64,000 nucleotides of DNA from Bin55 sp965203735 (lineage in GTDB: Bacteria > Pseudomonadota > Gammaproteobacteria > Pseudomonadales > Azotimanducaceae). Under the pieces are notes generated by a model. That model worked only from the letters and a program-made list of their open reading frames with translations. It did no database searches and had not been told where the DNA came from. The stretch is taken from the NCBI GenBank assembly GCA_965203735.1, contig OZ241909.1, forward strand, positions 1,798,001 through 1,862,000, in the 5' to 3' direction. This document shows positions 56,886 through 64,000 of this stretch, one piece after another; position 1 is the first letter of the stretch, and every line of letters starts with the position of its first letter. The translations under genes and the position numbers were made by a program.

Positions 56886-58601
56886 GTGAAGAACATACTA
56901 AACCGTTGCTCGATGCCAGTAGTTTTCGGTGCATTTGCACTATTTATGACACACAGTGTGTGCGCCGATACGCTCACAATAATGAAAGAGGAGTTGGATC
57001 GAGCATTTGAATCGCTGCAAAGTCAGGAAGTACCGCCTTACTTCCTTAGCTACGAAATCACCGAAGATGCGACAGCTTCGGTAGTTGGTGGGTTTGGCGA
57101 GGTGACTTCGGAGTCTTCCGGCGTCACTCGATACTTGGATATCGACCTGAGGGTAGGGGACTACTCGTTGGACAATACTCATCCGAGGCAGGGCGGAGGG
57201 TTTGGCTTTAACTTTGAGCCGCCCACTCCTATAGCCGTCGAGAATGAAGAAGCTCTCAAGGCGACACTTTGGTATCGAACTGACGCAAAGTACAAAGCGG
57301 CTTTGACTCAATTTACGAATGTTCAGTCAGACGTTCAGTCCACTGTTGAGGCCGACGACAAGTCCGGTGATTTCTCAGAAGCTCCTGCTTCTGAGTATTC
57401 CATGGAACGTGAAGAACTCGCTGCGGATACAGCTCTATGGAGCGAAAAGGTCCAGCAGTACACAAGGCCTTTTGCCGAAGCAGAGTTCGTACAGGACAAC
57501 ACTGCATCCATCAACGGAGATGTTGAGACGCGCTGGTTTGTCAACACAGATGGTTCCAAAATCATGCTGTCGAGACCGTTCTATCGAATGGTGATTCAGG
57601 CTACAACGAAGGCCGAGGACGGGATGGTATTGAATCTTGTAAAGACTTTCGAAGCGAATACTCCAGAACAATTACTCGACGACGAAAAGGTGCTTCTTGC
57701 TGTCAACGACATGATCGACAACTTGGAAGCACTGCGTACTGCCCCATTAGTAGATCCCTATACCGGTCCAGCCATACTGTCTGGACGTGCTAGTGGCGTG
57801 TTTTTTCACGAGATACTTGGTCACCGACTGGAAGGGCATCGACAAAAGGGTGCAGACGAAGGACAGACGTTCCGAAAGCAAATTGGTCAACAGGTTCTCC
57901 CCGAGACCTTCTCCGTTATCTTCGATCCAAATATCAAGACCTATGCGGATGTTGAACTATCGGGCACCTACATGTATGACAATGAGGGAGTAAGAGGACA
58001 GCGCGTTGTCGCAATTGAGAATGGAGTCCTCAAAGGCTTCTTGATGTCCAGGTCTCCGATCGAGGGGTATCCGGTGTCGAATGGTCATGGGCGCAAAAAC
58101 TACGGAAATTCGGTAGTCGCACGCCAATCGAATTTGATTGTTGAAGTGGCGGACGCTTATTCCCCGGAAGAGCTCGAAGCAATGCTTCTTGAACGCGTTA
58201 GAGAACAGGGCAAAGATTTTGGACTGTACTTTGACGACATCACAGGTGGATTCACAATGACCGGTCGAACCATGCCCAATGCATTCAATGTCACTCCTGT
58301 GATGGTGTACAGGATATACTCTGATGGTAGGAAGGAATTGGTACGAGGGGTCGATTTAATCGGAACTCCACTCACCACATTCAGCCGCATTGAAGCAGGA
58401 GCTACAGACTTCCAAGTGTTCAACGGCATGTGTGGAGCTGAGTCAGGATGGGTTCCTGTATCGGCAGTTTCACCGTCCATTCTTGTATCGCAGATTGAAG
58501 TGCAGAAAGCGGATGCATCGAGAGACATTCCGCCAATCCTGCCGTCTCCGGTTTCCAAGCCAGGAGATCAGTCGATACGACTCTTCGGAGAACACCGATG
58601 A
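56886..58601 (+). CDS. Exported TldD-like metallopeptidase
   Basis: GTG 56886 follows a strong GGGGGAAGGAAA ribosome-binding stretch. A signal peptide (about residues 1-27, ending SVCA) precedes the TldD/PmbA-type body. The metal site is intact: FFHEILGH gives His308, Glu309 and His313 (HExxxH), and CGAES with Cys516 corresponds to the cysteine ligand in TldD. The body has the conserved SGTYMYDNEGV and YGNSVVARQSNLIVE. TldD/E complexes in the cytoplasm degrade or mature peptides such as microcin B17. This one is the active subunit, flanked by two proteins without the motif. The next gene overlaps its stop as ATGA. Confidence 0.9.
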   Translation: MKNILNRCSMPVVFGAFALFMTHSVCADTLTIMKEELDRAFESLQSQEVPPYFLSYEITEDATASVVGGFGEVTSESSGVTRYLDIDLRVGDYSLDNTHPRQGGGFGFNFEPPTPIAVENEEALKATLWYRTDAKYKAALTQFTNVQSDVQSTVEADDKSGDFSEAPASEYSMEREELAADTALWSEKVQQYTRPFAEAEFVQDNTASINGDVETRWFVNTDGSKIMLSRPFYRMVIQATTKAEDGMVLNLVKTFEANTPEQLLDDEKVLLAVNDMIDNLEALRTAPLVDPYTGPAILSGRASGVFFHEILGHRLEGHRQKGADEGQTFRKQIGQQVLPETFSVIFDPNIKTYADVELSGTYMYDNEGVRGQRVVAIENGVLKGFLMSRSPIEGYPVSNGHGRKNYGNSVVARQSNLIVEVADAYSPEELEAMLLERVREQGKDFGLYFDDITGGFTMTGRTMPNAFNVTPVMVYRIYSDGRKELVRGVDLIGTPLTTFSRIEAGATDFQVFNGMCGAESGWVPVSAVSPSILVSQIEVQKADASRDIPPILPSPVSKPGDQSIRLFGEHR

Positions 58602-60319
58602 GACGGCTAAGTCTCGGTGTTGCGACGTTGATTCTTGCGTCGGCAACCCTAGCCGGCAACCTTTACGCCCAGTCTGAAGAGGAAGATTCACTGCTTCGCT
58701 CTTTGCAAGACGAGATGGACCGCGCACTCAATGAGCTTCGTCTTGATCTTGAGCCTCCTCCGTACTTCGTGGCCTATACCGTATCAGAGTCGCAATCGAC
58801 GAGTGCCACGTACGTCTTAGGAGCTCACAATGGTTCAAACCAGTCTCGAGGACGATTCCTCTCCGTGGTTGTTCGGGTTGGCTCTCCAGAACTTGACAAC
58901 ACTAACTTCGTAAATTTTCGTTCTGGATTTAGTGGAGGAGGCACTGGTCGCGTACCACTGACTGGCTCTTACGATGAAATGCGACGTGTCATTTGGCTGG
59001 CAACGGATGTGGCATACAAACGCGCTGTTGCCGATCTTGCTGCAAAGAAGTCCGCATTGGAACAACAGACGGAAACTGATCGTCCAAACGATTTCAGCGA
59101 AGAAGAACCCTTCATGTATTTGGGCGAGGATACGTACGAAACATTGGGTATCGAAGAGCTATCGGAAATCGCTCGAGAGTTGTCTTCGGCGTTTCGGGGA
59201 ATGCCGGACCTGCATGCGTCGGTCGCAAGAATGATTTCCATCTCCAACAAACGTCTCTATCTGGACTCGGATGGAAATTTCCATAACTACCAAAATGGAT
59301 TGTGCATTGCCTCGATGTATGCAAAAACCCAAACACTCGATGGTGCTGGAATCAGTGATGGTGTTTCGTACTACGGTAGATCATGCAGTGATCTTCCTGA
59401 GATTGCATCAATGAAGGATTCAGGTCAGAAGATGGCGGTACGTCTCGTTGCTTCACGAAGTGCTGAAGCGTTGGATAACTACAACGGCCCAGTGCTTCTA
59501 GCGGAACAAGCCGCGGCCGAATTCTTGAGCCGAAACTTGATTGGCAGACTGGGGGCTGCGCCGTCGCGCTCTTCAAGTGACCCCAACTATGCAGCACGAC
59601 AACGGAATTTTGCTAACCCTTTTCTTGATCGCTTAAATGCTCGAGTATTTCCGCGTTTCTTGAGCGTTGTCAATGATCCGACTCTGAGTGAGTTTGAAGG
59701 AAGAGCTCTTCTTGGTCACTATGTCGTTGATAACCAGGGAATGCCATCCCGTCGTGTCGAACTGATTAACAATGGAATGCTAAGAGCATTGCTCACGTCC
59801 CGTTCACCAACAAAGTCGTTTGACAAGTCAACGGGCAGTAGCAGAGGATTTAATAACCCGTCACCAGGAAATCTGTTTATCGAAGCGAAAGAAGGACTGT
59901 CGGATGAAGAGTTGAATGACGAACTCTTGACACTAGCGGACGAATATGGGCTTGAGTATGGACTCGTCCTGCGAAAGATCATGAATCCTCGCGACGCGCA
60001 ATTGGATCCGTTCGGTTCGTCTCCGTTCCAATCTGGAGGTCCTCCAGCGCTAGACGTGGTCAAGTTGTATCCCGATGGAACCGAAGTGCCGGTATTGCCG
60101 ATGACGGTCTCGAACTTCGTTGACTCCTTCTTCAAGGACATCATTGCTGTCTCTGATGAACGCGTGATTTACGATGTCCCGTTATCGACCGGTGGATTGA
60201 GTTTTGCGACAATCGTCACCCCATCGCTACTGTTCGAGGACTTGTCCTTGCGGGACGCAGGAGGGGCTAAGCCCAAGTTGCCACTATTTCCGCATCCCAT
60301 GGCTGGGGAAGGGGAGTAA
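58598..60319 (+). CDS. Exported TldE/PmbA-like protein (metal motif lost), copy 2
   Basis: A 573-residue protein whose ATG overlaps the preceding stop (ATGA), so translation is coupled to the TldD-like subunit. Signal peptide is MRRLSLGVATLILASATLAG, with YAQ just before the mature end. It is nearest to copy 1: PYFVAYTVSESQSTSAT, LLFEDLSLRDAGG, ALLTSRSPTKSFDKSTG and GSPELDNTNFVNF match it. The site aligned with HExxxH reads SRNLIG, so it is not a peptidase by itself. Two partners for one active subunit suggest alternative or mixed complexes, which is inference. Confidence 0.85.
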   Translation: MRRLSLGVATLILASATLAGNLYAQSEEEDSLLRSLQDEMDRALNELRLDLEPPPYFVAYTVSESQSTSATYVLGAHNGSNQSRGRFLSVVVRVGSPELDNTNFVNFRSGFSGGGTGRVPLTGSYDEMRRVIWLATDVAYKRAVADLAAKKSALEQQTETDRPNDFSEEEPFMYLGEDTYETLGIEELSEIARELSSAFRGMPDLHASVARMISISNKRLYLDSDGNFHNYQNGLCIASMYAKTQTLDGAGISDGVSYYGRSCSDLPEIASMKDSGQKMAVRLVASRSAEALDNYNGPVLLAEQAAAEFLSRNLIGRLGAAPSRSSSDPNYAARQRNFANPFLDRLNARVFPRFLSVVNDPTLSEFEGRALLGHYVVDNQGMPSRRVELINNGMLRALLTSRSPTKSFDKSTGSSRGFNNPSPGNLFIEAKEGLSDEELNDELLTLADEYGLEYGLVLRKIMNPRDAQLDPFGSSPFQSGGPPALDVVKLYPDGTEVPVLPMTVSNFVDSFFKDIIAVSDERVIYDVPLSTGGLSFATIVTPSLLFEDLSLRDAGGAKPKLPLFPHPMAGEGE

Positions 60320-60331
60320 AAAGTATCTCGT

Positions 60332-60364
60332 TTTGGGCTAGGAAAGCCACTTTCCTAGCCCAAA
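60332..60364 (+). terminator. 15-bp perfect hairpin after the TldE/TldD/TldE genes
   Basis: TTTGGGCTAGGAAAG, loop CCA, CTTTCCTAGCCCAAA: a perfect 15-bp stem 13 bases after the stop of the last gene. A short A/T-rich stretch flanks it, but there is no clear U-tract on the plus strand. It probably ends the operon. Confidence 0.6.
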
Positions 60365-60557
60365 TCCAAAAGATTTGCACGAGTGTCTGTGATGTGACCA
60401 GACAATGTCATTAAGGGCGTCACGATAGTTCTGGCATAGCTTGCCCCTGGATAACCTGTTCCTGTCGGCTGTTTCTTCTCTCCGAGTGGAGAGCGTATTT
60501 CTTAGTTTCAGATGTACGCGAGCGAGTAGTGGGTCTCAGTGCGTGTCCGCGTTTGCC

Positions 60558-61907
60558 TTAGTCAATCAAGATTGCGGTTGACCATTGAGGAAGTCCAGGT
60601 TCACCTCCATTAAGTATGTAATCGATTTCTTCTTGCAGTTTGCTGGGATTGAACTCACGTTGCGCCACCTCAGGTCCTGTCAAGTCTTTGAGTAGCAGAT
60701 ACGCCTTGGCTTTGTGACGTCGTAGTTCGTTCCAATCCAATTTATCACTGATTCCTCCAGTGTCGAAACCCAGGTGTCTGTGCACCAAGAGAGGATACTT
60801 TTCGAAAATGTCCGAGGCAAACTGTCCGTGTAGCCGAGGCAAACTACGAATTGCCCATTCATCGCCGCTTCTGGCCGCAATTTTCAAAGCCATTTTGTGC
60901 GTTTGTTTGATAGCTCTCATTAGTGCTTCGTCCTCGATTGTCGTTGTGCTCCAGGTGACTTCCAAGAGCAACACACTGAGATTGCTTTGTGATGTCTTAA
61001 GTCTGAGAGGACCTTCAATACACTGCTCAATGACCCAATAGCCATGTAAGAGTCCTCTTTTCACGATTTCTTGCGCCATGTCGCGCTCAGTGGCGTTTTC
61101 GATGTTCTCTAGAACCACATGTTTGGTTGTTTCGAACCGGTCGAGTCCCTTGTACTTGTCCTCGCGCGACCTTGTTGAACTCGTTAGAACTTGATGTCGT
61201 TGCAAAGATGCTGTACAGGAATCAAGATAAGCCGCGAACTTGTACATCTCACGTGCTGAACATTGTTCCGCTCTGTCTTCCTGGATTCCTACATTTGCAG
61301 AAGAACCCAGTTTCGTGCAATGTGGGTCTTGGACAACTTTCGAGAATAGCGCCATTCTCTGCTCCAATCGTCCATCGAAAATGTCTCCCCACGTTGGAAT
61401 CTGTTCCATTGAATAGTCGTCATAGCCGTATGGAAGTTTGAAGTGGCGACGATTGATTTCGTTATAGGTGGTAAGCAGTAATCCCATGGGGTCAGAGTAG
61501 TAGTACAGTCTGCTGTATTTCCATACAGGTTCATTGACGAAATACTCTGTCAACGCGGCCATGCACCTGGTGCTAGGTATAGACTTCGTGCTCGCCGGTT
61601 CACATTGCTTCAATGCATGTTTCCAAACGGTGTGCTGAAGTTCCTGATTGTCTTGAAATGTCAAAGGTTCCGGAGGGACCAAATAGTCGTTTTCGGTGTG
61701 ATATGTCGTTATATTGGGGTCAATTCGAACTGGTTTGGACAGGCTTTCAAGAAACTCTCTGAGTTCATCCAGCGATTCCCATGTCTCTATTGATTCCCAA
61801 TCATTAGGTTCATCCAACTTCTCTACGCCTAAGTTCATCGATGGAACGAGTGCGAACACTGCAAGTGAACACCACCAACAATACTTCGAGACTTGCTTGT
61901 AGATCAT
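60558..61907 (-). CDS. Secreted helical protein of unknown function
   Basis: ATG 61907 is preferred: it begins a signal peptide (MIYKQVSKYCWWCSLAVFAL), whereas the frame opened at 61952 adds a non-signal stretch. The mature 430 residues are hydrophilic, mostly helical and hold several cysteines (ALKQCEP, PSTRCMA, DPHCTKLG, EQCSAREM, SCTASLQ, EQCIEG), which would suit periplasmic disulfides. No known motif was found. It converges on the TldD/E operon with about 240 bp between. Confidence 0.72.
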   Translation of the reverse strand: MIYKQVSKYCWWCSLAVFALVPSMNLGVEKLDEPNDWESIETWESLDELREFLESLSKPVRIDPNITTYHTENDYLVPPEPLTFQDNQELQHTVWKHALKQCEPASTKSIPSTRCMAALTEYFVNEPVWKYSRLYYYSDPMGLLLTTYNEINRRHFKLPYGYDDYSMEQIPTWGDIFDGRLEQRMALFSKVVQDPHCTKLGSSANVGIQEDRAEQCSAREMYKFAAYLDSCTASLQRHQVLTSSTRSREDKYKGLDRFETTKHVVLENIENATERDMAQEIVKRGLLHGYWVIEQCIEGPLRLKTSQSNLSVLLLEVTWSTTTIEDEALMRAIKQTHKMALKIAARSGDEWAIRSLPRLHGQFASDIFEKYPLLVHRHLGFDTGGISDKLDWNELRRHKAKAYLLLKDLTGPEVAQREFNPSKLQEEIDYILNGGEPGLPQWSTAILID

Positions 61908-62147
61908 TTCAAAATCCTTCCCTGAGCTCTGCAATACGGTCAGATATGTCATCGCGGCAGTCTGTAGCCCACCGAGACCTCCGTCATTATGTTCACGGAG
62001 TGCGTTTCAATCTAGAGATTCTTGTACTCGTTCCTCATAGATTTTAGTTTCATCCTGCTCACTCTTACTGAATGGTTCAAGCATAAGTGAGAGCAAAAGC
62101 TCCCAGGATTAGGAGCCGACATTGACTACGAGGAGAACACACTTAAA

Positions 62148-62441
62148 ATGCCTCAATTCCCGTGTTCAAGAACTCTTGCTATTCTGATGAGTAGATTTGT
62201 GCTATATCAAGATCCTTGGTGTCCGTTTTGCGGTCGAGTAACGCGTTATTTGGAATCTAATCAATATTCGTTGCCAATGCGTAATGTCGCAAAAGAACAC
62301 GACGCGTATCAAGAGCTGGTTGAAGGCGGAGGTCGAGGTACTGTCCCATGTCTCCGGATCCAAGAGAAAGATGGATCCTATCGATGGCTCTACGAGTCAA
62401 TCGACATCATCAATTTCTTGAAGGTAGAACTTGCCTCATAG
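62148..62441 (+). CDS. Glutaredoxin-like protein
   Basis: A 97-residue glutaredoxin-fold protein. The active-site motif is WCPFC (LYQDPWCPFCGRV), with GRGTVPCLRI supplying the cis-Pro substrate loop and YESIDIINFL the final helix. It reduces disulfides with glutathione. The first ATG (62148) is used; ATG 62187, giving MSRFVLYQDPW, is an equally plausible start because it gives the standard length of 84. No partner gene is adjacent. Confidence 0.85.
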   Translation: MPQFPCSRTLAILMSRFVLYQDPWCPFCGRVTRYLESNQYSLPMRNVAKEHDAYQELVEGGGRGTVPCLRIQEKDGSYRWLYESIDIINFLKVELAS

Positions 62442-62802
62442 TTCATTCAAATTTGCGACTTCGTGCCTAATCTGAGTCGCCAAAGCGCACTGAACCATTG
62501 CAAGGGGGCTTTTATATCGCTTTTCAAATTCGTAATTTTCAGACTCTTGGCTCACTAACTAGTCCTTTTAATTGTTGCGTCTAACCTATAATCGAAGAGA
62601 GGCGAGAACCATCTTTGGAGCAAATTAATCGGATGGGTTTGTGTGTGTTTCTTCCGGGTGCTTTTGGAGTGTGTTTGCTCATGTAGGAGCATTTACACGA
62701 AACAGAGGAATTACTGTAGAACGGTCAGAATTGCCCCTATGCTGAACTAACAGGTCTCTCTGTGCATCATAGGGACTGCAAACTTACTTTATAGGTCTCG
62801 CA
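62442..62802. other. Non-coding stretch with possible promoter
   Basis: About 360 bases between glutaredoxin and the small ORF. A consensus -10 element TATAAT occurs at 62587-62592, but no good -35 sequence precedes it at the right distance. No hairpin or RNA gene was recognised. Confidence 0.3.
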
Positions 62803-63015
62803 ATGACAGACTCAAAGTCCCCATCTGGTGCATTTGATCAATACCGACCCAGTGACTTGTCGTACGGATCACTATTGTCATCTGGGAACCTCTATCAAAG
62901 CGTATTGCTGACTCATGCGGAGTTGGTTGAGGAAGAAAGGCGTCGTCGCATGGAAGATTCATCCGATGTGACGGAAGATCGCATCCATTTTGCAGGTTTC
63001 GTGCCCGCTTTTTGA
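62803..63015 (+). CDS. Possible small hypothetical protein
   Basis: A 70-codon frame with an ATG start and a plausible coding composition: a Ser/Tyr-rich first half, then an amphipathic charged segment (HAELVEEERRRRMEDSSD). No ribosome-binding site and no homologue known to me. It ends where a GC-rich hairpin array begins. It may be a small real gene or chance. Confidence 0.3.
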   Translation: MTDSKSPSGAFDQYRPSDLSYGSLLSSGNLYQSVLLTHAELVEEERRRRMEDSSDVTEDRIHFAGFVPAF

Positions 63016-63021
63016 GCTTTT

Positions 63022-63174
63022 GCCGCCGTTCGGCGGGTTTGGGGCGCACGTGCGCCCCGACGCTACGCGCAGGAGCCGGGAATGGCGTGGTAGAGTGGAA
63101 AAGACGCCCCTTGCTAAGTGCCGCTCGGCCTAAGTCCTCGCGGCACTTGGTAAGGAATGTAGAATATTTTTTTT
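63022..63174 (+). ncRNA. Candidate structured RNA: series of GC-rich hairpins
   Basis: Four consecutive stem-loops are visible: CCGCCG/CGGCGG (63023-63036), the palindrome GGGGCGCACGTGCGCCCC (63041-63058), GGCGT/ACGCC (63084-63088 with 63104-63108), and a 16-bp stem 63109-63124 with 63140-63155 that needs two G-U pairs. A run of eight T follows at 63167-63174. The G-U pairs fit RNA rather than DNA recognition. It matches no RNA family that I know (not SRP, 6S, tmRNA or RNase P). It could also be a transposon-derived repeat or a strong terminator. Confidence 0.3.
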
Positions 63175-63218
63175 GAATAGGGACTGTCAATTTCAATGTC
63201 GCCTGACAACCGCCAGTT

Positions 63219-63398
63219 CTAGTGTCGCTTCACACCCCGCGACTCTGCGTGGATCCGGCGAATGCGCTCCAGCAGCTCCCGATCCGACGCGTCCCAGCGC
63301 GACGGGGGACGCTTCAGCCACGCATAGTATCCGCTGCGGGAGACTCGCAGCACTCGACACATGGCGGCTATGCTGAACTCGGCCCGATGCACCTTCAT
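63219..63398 (-). pseudogene. IS3 orfB transposase, N-terminal fragment
   Basis: The frame VFEFMKVHRAEFSIAAMCR, RVLRVSRSGYYAWLKRPPSRW, DRELLERIRRIHAESRGV is the N-terminal helix-turn-helix part of IS3 OrfB. It then ends at TAG 63219-63221 with only VKRH instead of the integrase catalytic core, so the DDE domain is deleted. It lies in the -1 frame relative to orfA, which is normal for IS3 frameshift expression. Confidence 0.8.
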
Positions 63399-63541
63399 GA
63401 ACTCGAAGACCGGCTTGGGGTCCTCGTCGTCTCCTTGGCGAACCAGGCCGTGGCCTTTGCCAGTATGTCCCGCTCTTCCTTGATCCGCGCCAGCTCGACC
63501 AACCGGTCCCTATATTCCTGTGGATAGCGCTTTCTGCCCAT
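63395..63541 (-). pseudogene. IS3 orfA, internally deleted
   Basis: MGRKRYPQEYRDRLVELAR, then directly IKEERDILAKATAWFAKET: the start and end of OrfA are joined without the roughly 45-residue helix-turn-helix and linker between them. It ends at TGA 63395-63397 after a short Ser-rich stretch. The in-frame deletion shows this copy is dead. Confidence 0.8.
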
Positions 63542-63695
63542 GATTGTCCTCCTTGGGTCATTGTGCATTGTCCGCTAACCTGTAGCAACTTCAGTTTGCA
63601 AAGGGAATTGTAAATAGCCAGTCCATCATATAGTGATTTAGGTGTGTGGTACTGTTGGTTCAATCTCTTTTTGTGTAACCTAATGGGAGGAACTC

Positions 63696-64000
63696 TTGAA
63701 TACACTGTCAAAATTGATTTTGGCAATTTTCTTGATTGCGATGATCCCAACGACCCACGCCCAACAGTCGGAAGGCTACTATCCGACGTACACTGAAGCT
63801 GACGCTTTGCAGTACATGGACTTCTACGATTCGTATGGCAATAGGGGGATCCAGATCGACAAAGAAAGTATGAGGATACTTGTCAGGCACAATCATATTG
63901 ATGGACCTAACTCGTACAAGGGCTTTCGTGTCGAGGTGAAAAAGCCTGAAGATCACATTCTAGAATTTCATTTACTGCATGAAGCAGAGAATGAACTCTC
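63696..64000 (+). CDS. Secreted protein, start only (runs off the window)
   Basis: TTG 63696 has GGGAGG at 63685-63690, a strong ribosome-binding site. The protein begins with a signal peptide (MNTLSKLILAIFLIAMIPTTHA, cleavage likely before QQ) and continues with EGYYPTYTEADALQYMDFYD and a hydrophilic region. Only about 100 residues are visible and no family was recognised. It begins 105 bp after the IS remnant. Confidence 0.75.
   Translation, partial: MNTLSKLILAIFLIAMIPTTHAQQSEGYYPTYTEADALQYMDFYDSYGNRGIQIDKESMRILVRHNHIDGPNSYKGFRVEVKKPEDHILEFHLLHEAENEL

Larger units (their letters stand above)
63183..63590 (-). mobile_element. IS3-family insertion sequence remnant
   Basis: A GC-rich (clearly above its surroundings), minus-strand segment with fragments of both IS3 transposase genes. 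Near 63189-63209 the sequence TGTCAATTTCAATGTCGCCTGACA resembles an IS end. Upstream of orfA, AAGGAGG (63548-63554, minus strand) is a perfect ribosome-binding site. Most of the transposase is missing, so the element is immobile. Exact boundaries and target duplications were not found. Confidence 0.7.

Noticed and set aside
62587..62592. TATAAT as a full promoter for the small ORF at 62803
   Set aside because: No acceptable -35 sequence lies 16-18 bases upstream, so only the -10 match is noted.
63193..63750. 185-codon minus-strand frame through the IS remnant
   Set aside because: It reads Arg/Gly/Ser-rich gibberish in a different frame; the correct orfA and orfB fragments lie in the other two minus-strand frames.
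1..64000. CRISPR arrays, tRNA or rRNA genes, prophage or integron genes
   Set aside because: No regularly spaced direct repeats, cloverleaf T-loops in non-coding DNA, rRNA motifs or phage structural genes were seen by eye; a tool search (tRNAscan-SE, Infernal) would be decisive.

Overview
The window looks like chromosomal DNA of a Gram-negative bacterium of roughly mid-40s percent GC. Supporting signs are a TonB-dependent receptor, a lipobox substrate-binding protein, a MacAB-like tripartite exporter and many signal peptides. No rRNA, tRNA, prophage or CRISPR was recognised. The mix of acyl-CoA/CoA-ligase metabolism, phytanoyl-CoA dioxygenase, Gfo/Idh, enolase-superfamily, LLM flavin and Rieske enzymes resembles uncultured marine or sponge-associated proteobacteria. 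That placement is inference only.

Layout. 1-3.2 kb: the end of a Liv-type ABC uptake operon (ATPase end, acyl-CoA synthetase, lipoprotein receptor). 3.3-4.2 kb: a lone HNH nuclease that looks like a phosphorothioate-DNA restriction enzyme. 4.2-10.6 kb: a Gfo/Idh oxidoreductase, a long secreted beta-repeat protein, an SPFH membrane protein and a PhyH dioxygenase. 10.6-14.1 kb: a minus-strand run of aminotransferase, pyroglutamyl-peptidase-like protein (catalytic Cys replaced by Ser) and mandelate-racemase-type enzyme. 14.4-19.2 kb: carboxylesterase and TonB-dependent receptor. 19.5-26.7 kb: two tandem large Rieske proteins converging on a three-gene operon (alpha/beta hydrolase without its nucleophile, LLM flavin monooxygenase, flavin-dependent halogenase-like protein). 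This is the most cluster-like oxidative module in the window. 26.9-36.1 kb: an unknown anchored protein, class I fumarase, a MacAB-like exporter (adaptor, ATPase, two permeases), a flavodoxin-like protein and threonine dehydratase. 36.2-39.5 kb: a single-chain biotin-dependent acyl-CoA carboxylase. 40-43.8 kb: two tandem membrane-anchored paralogues of unknown function. 44-47.3 kb: an acyl-CoA dehydrogenase with palindromes in its upstream region, and an SDR-DoxX fusion. 47.5-50.9 kb: an ECF sigma factor with a long C-terminal extension, an EF-hand protein and a duplicated-domain secreted protein. 51-54.6 kb: divergent acetoacetyl-CoA and malonyl-CoA synthetases. 54.8-60.3 kb: three secreted TldD/PmbA-family proteins in order E-like, D-like, E-like. 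60.5-62.5 kb: an unknown secreted protein and a glutaredoxin. 63-64 kb: a GC-rich hairpin array, an IS3-family remnant and the start of a secreted protein.

Functional themes are acyl-CoA activation and carboxylation (two AMP-forming ligases plus MatB, carboxylase, acyl-CoA dehydrogenase), oxidative tailoring of an unknown small molecule, and envelope proteins of unknown role. The observations I consider most worth following are the exported TldE-TldD-TldE trio, the Rieske/halogenase/LLM region, the Ser-for-Cys pyroglutamyl-peptidase-like protein, the sigma factor extension and the hairpin array beside the IS remnant.
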